Origin: a virus
DNA length: 24,251 nucleotides
Virus record (IMG/VR): IMGVR_UViG_3300020459_000678
Location: 1 to 24,251 of that record
Reading direction: 5' to 3' (one strand)
The notes beneath the pieces are model-generated. The model was not told the origin of the DNA. It searched no databases and saw nothing but the letters and a program-made list of their open reading frames with translations. Each line of letters opens with the position of its first letter. The first letter of the stretch is position 1. This document shows positions 7,437-13,758 of the stretch, piece by piece. The translations under genes were made by a program, and so were the position numbers.

Positions 7437-7785
7437 AGACATACCTTGGACAGACATATTGATTGATTCAAAAGAATTTACAGTTTTTAGAGACGGATAT
7501 CCAGTAACAGAAGGACACATTCTTTTTGTACCTAAAGGTAATAGTTGGGAATCTCTCGTAAAGTGTTTCGAAGCCGCATACAAATGGGGCTACGATTGGG
7601 TTGAACGTGGATATTGTGATGCGTTCAACATAGGACAAAATGTGGGCAAAGAAGCAGGTCAAACTGTTATGTATCCACACGTTCATTTAATTCCCAGACG
7701 TGAAGGCGATATGGGAGATCCACGCGGCGGCGTTAGACACGTGATACCTAGTAAGGGAAACTACAGGAAGGAAAAGCAAGTATGA
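7426..7785 (+). CDS. HIT-family nucleotide hydrolase/transferase
   Basis: A 119-residue HIT protein. The family's HxHxHxx motif appears as QTVMYPHVHLIPR: the nucleophilic histidine (H85) and the last one (H87) are kept, while the first is Tyr (Y83). Upstream, VTEGHILFVPK is the typical 'GHxLxxPK' strand, and DAFNIGQNVGKEAGQT is the nucleotide-binding turn. HIT enzymes cleave dinucleoside polyphosphates or nucleotide-phosphoramidates. The C-terminal GDPRGGVRHVIPSKGNY matches HIT proteins of marine phages and bacteria. ATG 7426 overlaps the preceding gene by 11 bases. Confidence 0.85.
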   Translation: MEYKDIPWTDILIDSKEFTVFRDGYPVTEGHILFVPKGNSWESLVKCFEAAYKWGYDWVERGYCDAFNIGQNVGKEAGQTVMYPHVHLIPRREGDMGDPRGGVRHVIPSKGNYRKEKQV

Positions 7786-7991
7786 AGGTTGGTGAAGCTA
7801 TAATTAATGCGGCTAAGAAACAAGCAGAAGGCGAAGTTGCTGTGCATTTGGCTAACATTGAAGTTTATAAAACAATGCCAGCAGGTATTGGTGAACATTC
7901 AGATGTTACTGAGGCAGTTATCGCAGAGCTTGATAAATTAGCGGCCGCACAAGACAGACTTGACATGATTGAAAAATATTTTAATGGCTAG
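7782..7991 (+). CDS. small helical hypothetical protein
   Basis: A 69-residue, mostly helical protein. The first half has MKVGEAIINAAKKQAEGEV; the second has GIGEHSDVTEAVIAELDKL. The phrase 'GIGEHxDxxEAV' recurs, as I remember it, in small proteins of T4-like cyanophages, where it is unnamed. No catalytic residues stand out. ATG overlaps the HIT stop as ATGA, and the 3' end overlaps the next gene by 8 bases. Confidence 0.7.
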   Translation: MKVGEAIINAAKKQAEGEVAVHLANIEVYKTMPAGIGEHSDVTEAVIAELDKLAAAQDRLDMIEKYFNG

Positions 7992-8811
7992 AACATTATT
8001 CATTGGCGATAGTCATTCGCATGGTTATTTCGAAATGGGTGGTAAAATTCATTCATGGGAAAGTAATAATTATGCTGAGATTTATGCTAATGATAATAAC
8101 AAACAAACTGTAATATACAGTATGCCAGGCGGGTGTAATAGAAAATATCCCGCCTGGCTAAAAACAATGCTTGATAGATATGATGATATTGATGAAGTCT
8201 TCATACAATCAACATATTGGAACAGATTTTTATTATCATGCTCCAAGAATCTAGGAGTAGGAGAAGAGACAGATTCTAGCCTATACTTAGACAACGACCA
8301 ACCTAAAGATAGTTTAATTGATAGATATACTGATCATAGAATTACAGATGACTATATAGAAATGATCGAACAGACTAGAAAAGAAAATTACGAAGAATTT
8401 AAAGGTTTTGCCTTTAATGATATGAAAGTAGGATATGACTTTCAACCATTTCATGAAAAATATTCATATACAAAACTATGGCACGAACTTGTAAGTCCTT
8501 TACAATACAAAGATTATTGTATAGACCTGTTAGCTATAGATACTATGTGTAAAAATAAAAATATTAAATGGTACTTGTGGAGTATAAATGATAGAGTGTT
8601 TATACCACAAAATATAGACTATTACGGAAAACTATCTTGTGTAAGAGCTCCTATGAGTGCTGAAGCTTTCTTTAAAAGTAAAATGGATATAGATATTGAA
8701 ACAGATCACTATCGATTAGATAGCGAACATTACATAAGAGAGATACACAATAAGATAGCAAGACAATATTTTGGCTATGTGAAGGATACCAATAATGAAA
8801 ATAACACTTGA
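7984..8811 (+). CDS. SGNH/GDSL-like hydrolase
   Basis: A protein of about 275 residues from ATG 7984; an in-frame TTG at 7969 adds five residues and neither start has a clear ribosome site. The N-terminal LFIGDSHSHGYFE holds the block I serine (GDSH). The C-terminal DSEHYIREIHNKIA holds the DxxH pair of block V, so a Ser-His-Asp esterase site is likely. The middle has the strand-loop DEVFIQSTYWNRFLL in the block III position. Substrates in this family are acyl esters of lipids, glycans or peptides. Its stop TGA (8809-8811) is part of the next promoter's -35 box. Confidence 0.7.
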   Translation: MARTLFIGDSHSHGYFEMGGKIHSWESNNYAEIYANDNNKQTVIYSMPGGCNRKYPAWLKTMLDRYDDIDEVFIQSTYWNRFLLSCSKNLGVGEETDSSLYLDNDQPKDSLIDRYTDHRITDDYIEMIEQTRKENYEEFKGFAFNDMKVGYDFQPFHEKYSYTKLWHELVSPLQYKDYCIDLLAIDTMCKNKNIKWYLWSINDRVFIPQNIDYYGKLSCVRAPMSAEAFFKSKMDIDIETDHYRLDSEHYIREIHNKIARQYFGYVKDTNNENNT

Positions 8812-8836
8812 CAAAAACCTAAATAACATATATAAT
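8808..8836 (+). promoter_or_regulatory. consensus sigma70 promoter for folE
   Basis: TTGACA (8808-8813), 17 bases, TATAAT (8831-8836): a full consensus match. It lies inside the 5' part of the longest possible folE frame and contains the stop codon of the hydrolase gene. The predicted start is near 8843, so the message would use the TTG at 8882. Confidence 0.9.
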
Positions 8837-8881
8837 AAACAGAAAAAGTGGCAATCCACTGCCTTAACATCGGAGAAGAAA

Positions 8882-9568
8882 TTGAGTAAAAGTGATCAAA
8901 TTGTAGAAAAACTAAAAAAATCAGGTATTAGATACTGGGCGGGTGATAACATCAGTCAAATATTAGAGCCCGGTGATAAAGAAGAACTTATTGAAGAACT
9001 AACACCAAAGTTTGAAGCAGTACTAGATAGTCTAGTTATTGATCGGTTTAATGATCCTAACAGTATGGACACTGGTAGACGACTAGCAAAAATGTATATA
9101 AATGAAATTATGAGTGGCAGGTATGAACCTATGCCTAATGCTACTGCTTTTCCTAATCATGTAGATGATGGTTATAAAGGTATGTTAGTTGTGCGTTCAG
9201 AAATTAAAAGTATGTGTTCGCATCATCATCAGCCAGTTTCAGGTGTAGCATACATAGGTATTATCGCCGCAGAAACACTTATAGGACTTTCTAAATATAC
9301 ACGTATCGCACAATGGTGTGCCAGAAGAGGTACATTACAAGAAGAACTTAATAATGTAATTGCTAATGAAATACAAAAAGCAACAGGTAGTGGGAACATA
9401 GGCGTTTACTTACAAGCAACACACGGTTGTTGTGAGAATAGAGGAATAGGTGCTCATAGTAGTTTAACACAAACCACTGTACTAAGAGGAGCATTTAACG
9501 AGGATCCAGGAACTAAAAAGGAGTTTATGGATAATATTAAATTACAACAGGAGTTCGCTCCTAGGTAG
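8882..9568 (+). CDS. folE: GTP cyclohydrolase I (FolE)
   Basis: It converts GTP to dihydroneopterin triphosphate, the first step toward 7-deazaguanines and folate. Counting from the upstream ATG 8795, the zinc ligands are C141 and H144 in MCSHHHQPVSG and C202 in ATHGCCENRG; the GLSKYTRIAQWCARRGTLQE stretch (164-183) is the core of the family active site. The usual CEHH is here CSHH, a Glu-to-Ser change. TTG 8882 is preferred: it has GGAG (8872-8875) at six bases and lies after the internal promoter, giving 228 residues, and family-like sequence begins there. ATG 8795 is open upstream and would add 29 residues with no family likeness. The pathway partners are QueE (9901) and the TGT/DpdA-like enzyme (1504). 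Confidence 0.93.
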   Translation: MSKSDQIVEKLKKSGIRYWAGDNISQILEPGDKEELIEELTPKFEAVLDSLVIDRFNDPNSMDTGRRLAKMYINEIMSGRYEPMPNATAFPNHVDDGYKGMLVVRSEIKSMCSHHHQPVSGVAYIGIIAAETLIGLSKYTRIAQWCARRGTLQEELNNVIANEIQKATGSGNIGVYLQATHGCCENRGIGAHSSLTQTTVLRGAFNEDPGTKKEFMDNIKLQQEFAPR

Positions 9569-9578
9569 AAAGGTAGAT

Positions 9579-9785
9579 ATGAATTTAAATCATTTTTCAG
9601 TTAGTATAGTTAAAAGTATTTTTAGAATCGTAGCAGGTGGATTACTATCCTATGGAGGCTACGTTTTTTGGTCGGCAAATATGTACAGTGATATCTTTAT
9701 AGCAGAGTCAGGTTTTGTTATAATGTTATCAGGTGGAGCATTTGTCATAGCAGAAGCATTAGGAATAATTGAGGAGATAGTCTAA
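9579..9785 (+). CDS. small membrane protein, two transmembrane segments
   Basis: A 68-residue protein with two hydrophobic segments, about residues 11-31 (VKSIFRIVAGGLLSYGGYVFW) and 43-65 (SGFVIMLSGGAFVIAEALGII), separated by a short polar loop. It most likely sits in the host inner membrane. No family is recognised. ATG follows the folE stop by 10 bases with AAAGG just before. The stop overlaps the next small ATG as TAATG. The glycine-rich segments and the short loop suggest a helical hairpin. Confidence 0.7.
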   Translation: MNLNHFSVSIVKSIFRIVAGGLLSYGGYVFWSANMYSDIFIAESGFVIMLSGGAFVIAEALGIIEEIV

Positions 9786-9898
9786 TGAAGTTAAGTGAAT
9801 TTAGAAAAAAGTTTGGTGAAGGTACAGATTTCGACCTTGACTATGGTAAACTTTTTATTATTGCTATTTGTATCTATATAGCTTTTCAGGTTAGTTAG
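9785..9898 (+). CDS. very small membrane protein, one transmembrane segment
   Basis: A 37-residue reading frame: a charged N-terminus (MKLSEFRKKFGEGTDFDLDY) followed by one hydrophobic helix (KLFIIAICIYIAFQV). ATG 9785 overlaps the stop of the preceding membrane gene (TAATG), and the frame fills the gap before queE exactly, ending two bases before its ATG. Coupling, position and a coherent membrane topology make it likely to be real. The function is unknown. Confidence 0.55.
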   Translation: MKLSEFRKKFGEGTDFDLDYGKLFIIAICIYIAFQVS

Positions 9899-9900
9899 AT

Positions 9901-10803
9901 ATGGAAAAAGCAGAAAAGAAAGTATATTACAGTGAAATATTTCACTCTATACAAGGAGAAGGACATTATACAGGTGTGCCTACTGCTTGGATACGTTTCT
10001 TTCTGTGTAATTTACAATGTAGTGGCTTTGGACAAATAGATCCTACTAATCCAGAAACATATGATCTTCCGTTTTTAGATTACGATGTAAGTCAAGTAAA
10101 GAGAGTTGAAGACTTGCCTGTGTGGGAAAAAGGTTGTGATAGTTCATATACTTGGGCAAAAAAGTATAAACACTTAATGGGGCATGAAGTTCCTAGTACA
10201 TTAGCAAATAGGATTGTAGATATACTAAGAACAGATTCTAATCCAGAAGGTTTGTTTTTACATCCTGTTAGTAAACAAAGACAACATCTATGTTTTACAG
10301 GCGGTGAGCCTTTAATGATAACAGGACAGACAGCAAGTATTGGTATATATGAAGAATTAGAAAAACAAGGTAACTTGCCTAGTTCGATGACTTTTGAAAC
10401 TAACGGTACACAAAAGTTGAGAGATCCTTTTAAAGATTGGGTGAAAAGGATAGATGAAGAAGTGTTCTTTAGTTGTAGTCCTAAGTTATGGACAGTAGCA
10501 GGCGAGGAGGCTAAAAAAGCAATCATACCAGAGGTAGTAGGTGAGTATGCTGAACTATCTAAAGCAGGGCAACTAAAATTTGTCGTTGGTAGTGAACAAC
10601 AACAATGGGATGAAATGGAATCTGTTGTAGAACAATTTAAAGCACAAGGTGTTGATTGGCCTATATGGGTAATGCCTGTAGGAGCAAGAGAAGAAGAACA
10701 GAGTGCGACAGCAGGTGATGTAGCAAAAATGGCATTTCAAAGAGGATATAATGTGGCGGCAAGAGTACATGTTTATCTATTTGGAAACGCAATAGGAACG
10801 TAA
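9901..10803 (+). CDS. queE: 7-carboxy-7-deazaguanine synthase (QueE), radical SAM
   Basis: A 300-residue radical SAM enzyme that rearranges 6-carboxy-tetrahydropterin to 7-carboxy-7-deazaguanine. Seen: EIFHSIQGEGHYTGVPTAWI (the QueE 'S-QGEG--G-P' start), the cluster Cys C36 and C40 in LCNLQCSGF, and the SAM-binding FTGGEPLM. The usual third cysteine of CX3CX2C is absent at position 43. Instead a roughly 38-residue insertion separates C40 from C79, where GCDSSYTWAKKY restores the 'CDT-YTW' signature. So the cluster loop is CX3CX38C. Bacterial enzymes are usually 210-250 residues; the insertion accounts for much of the extra length. It lies downstream of folE and two membrane genes. Confidence 0.92.
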   Translation: MEKAEKKVYYSEIFHSIQGEGHYTGVPTAWIRFFLCNLQCSGFGQIDPTNPETYDLPFLDYDVSQVKRVEDLPVWEKGCDSSYTWAKKYKHLMGHEVPSTLANRIVDILRTDSNPEGLFLHPVSKQRQHLCFTGGEPLMITGQTASIGIYEELEKQGNLPSSMTFETNGTQKLRDPFKDWVKRIDEEVFFSCSPKLWTVAGEEAKKAIIPEVVGEYAELSKAGQLKFVVGSEQQQWDEMESVVEQFKAQGVDWPIWVMPVGAREEEQSATAGDVAKMAFQRGYNVAARVHVYLFGNAIGT

Positions 10804-10813
10804 AGGAGGTGAT
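10802..10813 (+). promoter_or_regulatory. exceptionally strong ribosome binding site
   Basis: AAAGGAGGTGAT immediately before ATG 10814 complements nearly all of the 3' end of 16S rRNA. It suggests high translation of the next small gene. Confidence 0.8.
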
Positions 10814-11203
10814 ATGAAAGATATCATTAATAAGATAAAAGGTCTTGGTAAAAAGAAAGAGGAAGTTAAAAAACCTCTCAGTGCTGAAGAAGAAAGAAGA
10901 GCAGTACTAGCCAAAGAAAAAGAAGCGGCATCTAAGGATGGTAAACCTTGGGTTGGTGTTTTAGATACAAAAGTAAATCCAGATAATATTAAGAATGGAT
11001 TTTTTGAACTTGATTGGAACAATGAATTCATAGAACAGTTACTTGATGCTGGATATACTGGTGAATCAAATGAACAAATTGTTGATGCTTGGTTTAAAAC
11101 TATAGCTAGACAAGTTCTTGAAGAAGGTGGAGAAGATCCCGAAAGAGGTTCAGGATTTATAGATACTACCAAAATTGATGAAGAAAAAACAAAAGTTTCT
11201 TGA
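10814..11203 (+). CDS. conserved phage hypothetical protein with charged N-terminus
   Basis: A 129-residue protein. Residues 1-45 are a highly charged, lysine- and glutamate-rich helix (GLGKKKEEVKKPLSAEEERR). Residues 46-105 form a small folded part, KPWVGVLDTKVNPDNIKNG, then FELDWNNEFIEQLLDAGY and QIVDAWFKTIARQVLEE. The middle matches, from memory, an unnamed small protein widespread in T4-like marine phages. Its strong ribosome site suggests it is abundant. Its TGA (11201-11203) lies within the -35 box of the RNase H promoter. Function unknown. Confidence 0.75.
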   Translation: MKDIINKIKGLGKKKEEVKKPLSAEEERRAVLAKEKEAASKDGKPWVGVLDTKVNPDNIKNGFFELDWNNEFIEQLLDAGYTGESNEQIVDAWFKTIARQVLEEGGEDPERGSGFIDTTKIDEEKTKVS

Positions 11204-11228
11204 CAAATTAACTTTTAGAAAGTATAGT
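11200..11228 (+). promoter_or_regulatory. sigma70-type promoter for RNase H
   Basis: TTGACA (11200-11205), 17 bases, TATAGT (11223-11228). The expected start (about 11235) coincides with ATG 11235, so a leaderless message is possible. The upstream gene ends at the TGA inside TTGACA. Confidence 0.8.
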
Positions 11229-11234
11229 AATACT

Positions 11235-12221
11235 ATGACTTATATACTTGTAGATACAGCGAATACATTTTTCCGTGCTAGACATGTGATCCGAGGAGAC
11301 TTAGAAACAAAGATTGGCATGGCATTACATATCACATTAGGCGGCATAAGAAAGGCATATCAAGACTTTGATGGTGCTCATGTTGTCTTTTGTTTAGAAG
11401 GACGTAGTTGGCGTAAAGATTATTACGAGCCTTATAAAAGAAACAGAAGTGATGCTCGTGCGGCACAGACAGAAAGAGAACAAGAAGAAGATAAAGTATT
11501 CTGGGAAATATTTGATGAATTTAATAAATTTGTACATAACAAAACAAATTGTTCTGTTTTACACAATCCGCAATTAGAGGCAGATGATCTTATTGCTGGT
11601 TGGGTTCAAGCACACCCTAACGATAATCATGTTATTATTTCTACTGATGGGGACTTTGCTCAATTGATAGCTAGTAATGTAAGCCAATATAACGGAGTAT
11701 CTAATACTATTATTACACACGAAGGATACTTTGATGACAAGAAAAGATTGCCTGTTATTGATAAGAAGACAGGCAAAGAAAAGCCTGCTCCTGATCCGGA
11801 ATGGTTATTGTTTGAAAAGTGTATGAGAGGTGATACAAGTGATAACGTGTTCAGTGCTTACCCTGGCGTAAGAACAAAAGGTACTAAAAACAAAGTAGGA
11901 CTTATGGAAGCCTACGCAGATAGGAAAAGCAAAGGCTTTAATTGGAATAACTTAATGTTACAACGTTGGATGGATCATAAAGGCGATGAACATAGAGTAC
12001 TTGATGATTACAATAGAAACGTTGTGTTATGTGACTTATCAGCACAACCTGGTAATATTAGATCAATTATAAATGATGTTGTTGAAGATGCTATAGAAAA
12101 ACCTAAGAGCATATCACAGGTAGGATTACATCTTATGAAGTTTTGTGCTAAACATGATTTACAAAAGATAGCAGATAACGTTCAACAATATGCTGAACCA
12201 CTACAGGCAAAATATTCATAA
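11235..12221 (+). CDS. rnh: RNase H / 5'-3' flap exonuclease (T4 rnh-like)
   Basis: A PIN/FEN-type nuclease that removes RNA primers and flaps from lagging-strand fragments. From ATG 11235 (328 residues; T4 RNase H has 305) the acidic site is visible as YILVDTANTFF (D7), YEPYKRNR in the conserved arch, LEADDLIAGW (D117, D118), ISTDGDFAQL (D138, D140) and MRGDTSDNV (D190, D193). An in-frame TTG 11175 would add 20 residues with no similarity to the family and lies before the promoter, so ATG 11235 is preferred. It overlaps no other gene. AAGGAGGT follows for the next gene. Confidence 0.88.
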   Translation: MTYILVDTANTFFRARHVIRGDLETKIGMALHITLGGIRKAYQDFDGAHVVFCLEGRSWRKDYYEPYKRNRSDARAAQTEREQEEDKVFWEIFDEFNKFVHNKTNCSVLHNPQLEADDLIAGWVQAHPNDNHVIISTDGDFAQLIASNVSQYNGVSNTIITHEGYFDDKKRLPVIDKKTGKEKPAPDPEWLLFEKCMRGDTSDNVFSAYPGVRTKGTKNKVGLMEAYADRKSKGFNWNNLMLQRWMDHKGDEHRVLDDYNRNVVLCDLSAQPGNIRSIINDVVEDAIEKPKSISQVGLHLMKFCAKHDLQKIADNVQQYAEPLQAKYS

Positions 12222-12231
12222 GGAGGTATAA

Positions 12232-12711
12232 ATGACAATAAAAGCAAAACCAATATTAAAAAATAAGTTTTGGATTATTGAAAACAACGGACAAAGAATA
12301 GGCACACTTTCTAAACAGGAAGATAAAAGATACATGTATAGTTGTGCTACAGGTACTGAATACTTTACTGACACAAAGAGCTTTAATAGTTATATAGGCG
12401 GAGTAAGTTGGGATAAAACAAGTATTTCAGATGCTGGAAGTATTTCAAAAGAAATACATGGATTTTCAACTTCGACTAAACCACATAATGTAGTTTACAA
12501 TGTACAAAAGAAACTTCCACTTTTTACAAAGAGTAAAAAGTCAAAAAGTTTATATTGTGCTGGTTACTATGTAATTAAATTTGACAAAGGCTGGGTAAGA
12601 AGTTTTTGTCCTAAGTTAGTAACTCTTGAAACATATGACTATAAGGGTCCTTTCAAGACTGAATTTACTATGAGAGAGGAACTTAAAAATGCAAACAAAA
12701 GAAGCAATTAA
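12232..12711 (+). CDS. conserved phage hypothetical protein
   Basis: A 159-residue basic protein behind a strong AAGGAGGT site (12221-12228). It starts MTIKAKPILKNKFWIIENNG, a form I associate with unnamed conserved proteins of T4-like marine phages placed near replication genes. The interior is strand-rich (QRIGTLSKQEDKRYMYS; AGYYVIKFDKGWVRSF). The single-domain length and lysine content would allow nucleic-acid binding, but no motif proves it. It overlaps the next gene by 23 bases. Confidence 0.7.
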   Translation: MTIKAKPILKNKFWIIENNGQRIGTLSKQEDKRYMYSCATGTEYFTDTKSFNSYIGGVSWDKTSISDAGSISKEIHGFSTSTKPHNVVYNVQKKLPLFTKSKKSKSLYCAGYYVIKFDKGWVRSFCPKLVTLETYDYKGPFKTEFTMREELKNANKRSN

Positions 12712-12934
12712 TACTATTCCTATACAAAAGTTTATTCAACAAGTAAAAATTGCTGATTCAGGTCAGCACAAAGAAATAAAAATGAATATTCAAGAAGCAA
12801 AAAATCTTATGTATTCATTAAGCATTCTAGTTGCTAATAATCAAGGTCGATTAGAACAGTTGATTGTAGATAACAAATCTACAGGAGAAGAGACTGTAAC
12901 TATAGCAATGGATGGTGGTACTAATTGGAAGTAA
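12689..12934 (+). CDS. small conserved hypothetical protein
   Basis: An 81-residue protein, helical in the middle (NIQEAKNLMYSLSILVAN) with a C-terminal strand pair (EETVTIAMDGGTNWK). Its ATG lies 23 bases inside the previous gene, with GAGAGG about ten bases before it. The IPIQKFIQQVK start resembles small proteins of T4-like marine phages. No function is known. Confidence 0.65.
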   Translation: MQTKEAINTIPIQKFIQQVKIADSGQHKEIKMNIQEAKNLMYSLSILVANNQGRLEQLIVDNKSTGEETVTIAMDGGTNWK

Positions 12935-12957
12935 ACCGATAGTATAACCTAAAAAGA

Positions 12958-12965
12958 GATAAATA
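12958..12965 (+). promoter_or_regulatory. T4-type late promoter
   Basis: GATAAATA, one base from the T4 late consensus TATAAATA, in the only gap between two tightly packed gene blocks. The longer string GATAAATATATAC is repeated exactly at 17813. Transcription would start near 12971; AAGGA (12982-12986) and ATG 12995 follow. Confidence 0.7.
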
Positions 12966-12994
12966 TATACGTATATAATTTTAAGGATACGTAT

Positions 12995-13285
12995 ATGAGT
13001 AGACCAAAACCAACAGTAATATTAGAGAACATTGATAAGAATAATTATAAATGTGAACAAATATTAAAGGCTGATGCGATATGGGCCGTCTTTTTTAAAA
13101 AGGCACCATTCAACCTAAAAACCTCTAATGCTTTAACAAATTATCCTGGACCCAAATATAAAAAGGTGTCCTTCTCCAATCCAGGACATGCTCATAATCT
13201 AGCTAAAAAGCTGAATGAGATGTTCAAATGTGAAGATTTTTCCGTTTATAAATTAACTGACGGAGAAGTGGTTACGGATGAATGA
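12995..13285 (+). CDS. conserved phage hypothetical protein, late class
   Basis: A 96-residue protein. It carries RPKPTVILENIDKNNYKCEQ, ADAIWAVFFKKAPFNL and PGPKYKKVSFSNPGHAHNLA, the last a basic, strongly conserved-looking segment followed by an amphipathic helix (KKLNEMFKC). This matches my memory of a small protein common in T4-like cyanophages, without known role. It has its own late promoter, and an AAGGA ribosome site lies eight bases before ATG. The stop overlaps the next start as ATGA. Confidence 0.75.
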   Translation: MSRPKPTVILENIDKNNYKCEQILKADAIWAVFFKKAPFNLKTSNALTNYPGPKYKKVSFSNPGHAHNLAKKLNEMFKCEDFSVYKLTDGEVVTDE

Positions 13286-13665
13286 ACTGGAAAGAAACAT
13301 ACACTAAGATCTTCCTAAAACAGGCTGATATTGCTATTAGTGAAACTTCGCTAAAACAATACATGCCTACTTGGTGGCAAAATACTAGAGGAAAAGAGAC
13401 TGGCGGATTACGACTTACCGACGACGGTTTTGATTTTTTGGTTGAAAAAATAGATCTACAAATGTATGAAATTCCTTTTCCAAAAGATTTCACAATGACA
13501 ACACAAACTGTGATATTCTTGGATCAATTTATTAATTGTCCTTATTATCTTTCCCCAAGAAGTATATTTGTAACGGACGAAAAGAAGTCTATGGAACTAC
13601 ATCTTTTCTCCGGAGACCTCCGAAAATATGGATTAGTAAAAGCAATTCAACGCCAAAAAAAATAA
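13282..13665 (+). CDS. conserved phage hypothetical protein
   Basis: A 127-residue protein, coupled to the previous gene by ATGA. Recognisable stretches are MPTWWQNTRGKETGGLRLTD, FDFLVEKIDLQMYEIPFPKD and ELHLFSGDLRKYGLVKAI. The 'LRLTDDGFDFL' turn and the C-terminal 'LFSGDLRKYG' occur, from memory, in unnamed T4-like phage proteins. No metal-binding or nucleotide motif is visible. Confidence 0.7.
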   Translation: MNWKETYTKIFLKQADIAISETSLKQYMPTWWQNTRGKETGGLRLTDDGFDFLVEKIDLQMYEIPFPKDFTMTTQTVIFLDQFINCPYYLSPRSIFVTDEKKSMELHLFSGDLRKYGLVKAIQRQKK

Positions 13666-13684
13666 TATTTTGGTAAAAAAGAGG

Positions 13685-13712
13685 TTGACTTTTATTTGTT
13701 CTGTGCTATAAT
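13685..13712 (+). promoter_or_regulatory. sigma70-type promoter for the AAA+ gene
   Basis: TTGACT (13685-13690), 16 bases, TATAAT (13707-13712), in a 93-base gap. The start is expected near 13719; AAGGAG then precedes ATG 13759. Confidence 0.8.
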
Positions 13713-13758
13713 GTATACATAGTTAGAAATTAGGCACTGACAAATAAAGGAGTACAAT

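Noticed and set aside
7393-7440. TTGACA near the end of the 2OG oxygenase gene
   Set aside because: No acceptable -10 box occurs at 16-18 bases.
7960-7990. TTGACA just before the SGNH hydrolase gene
   Set aside because: The best TA-rich hexamers lie 11 or 14 bases away, so the spacing is wrong.
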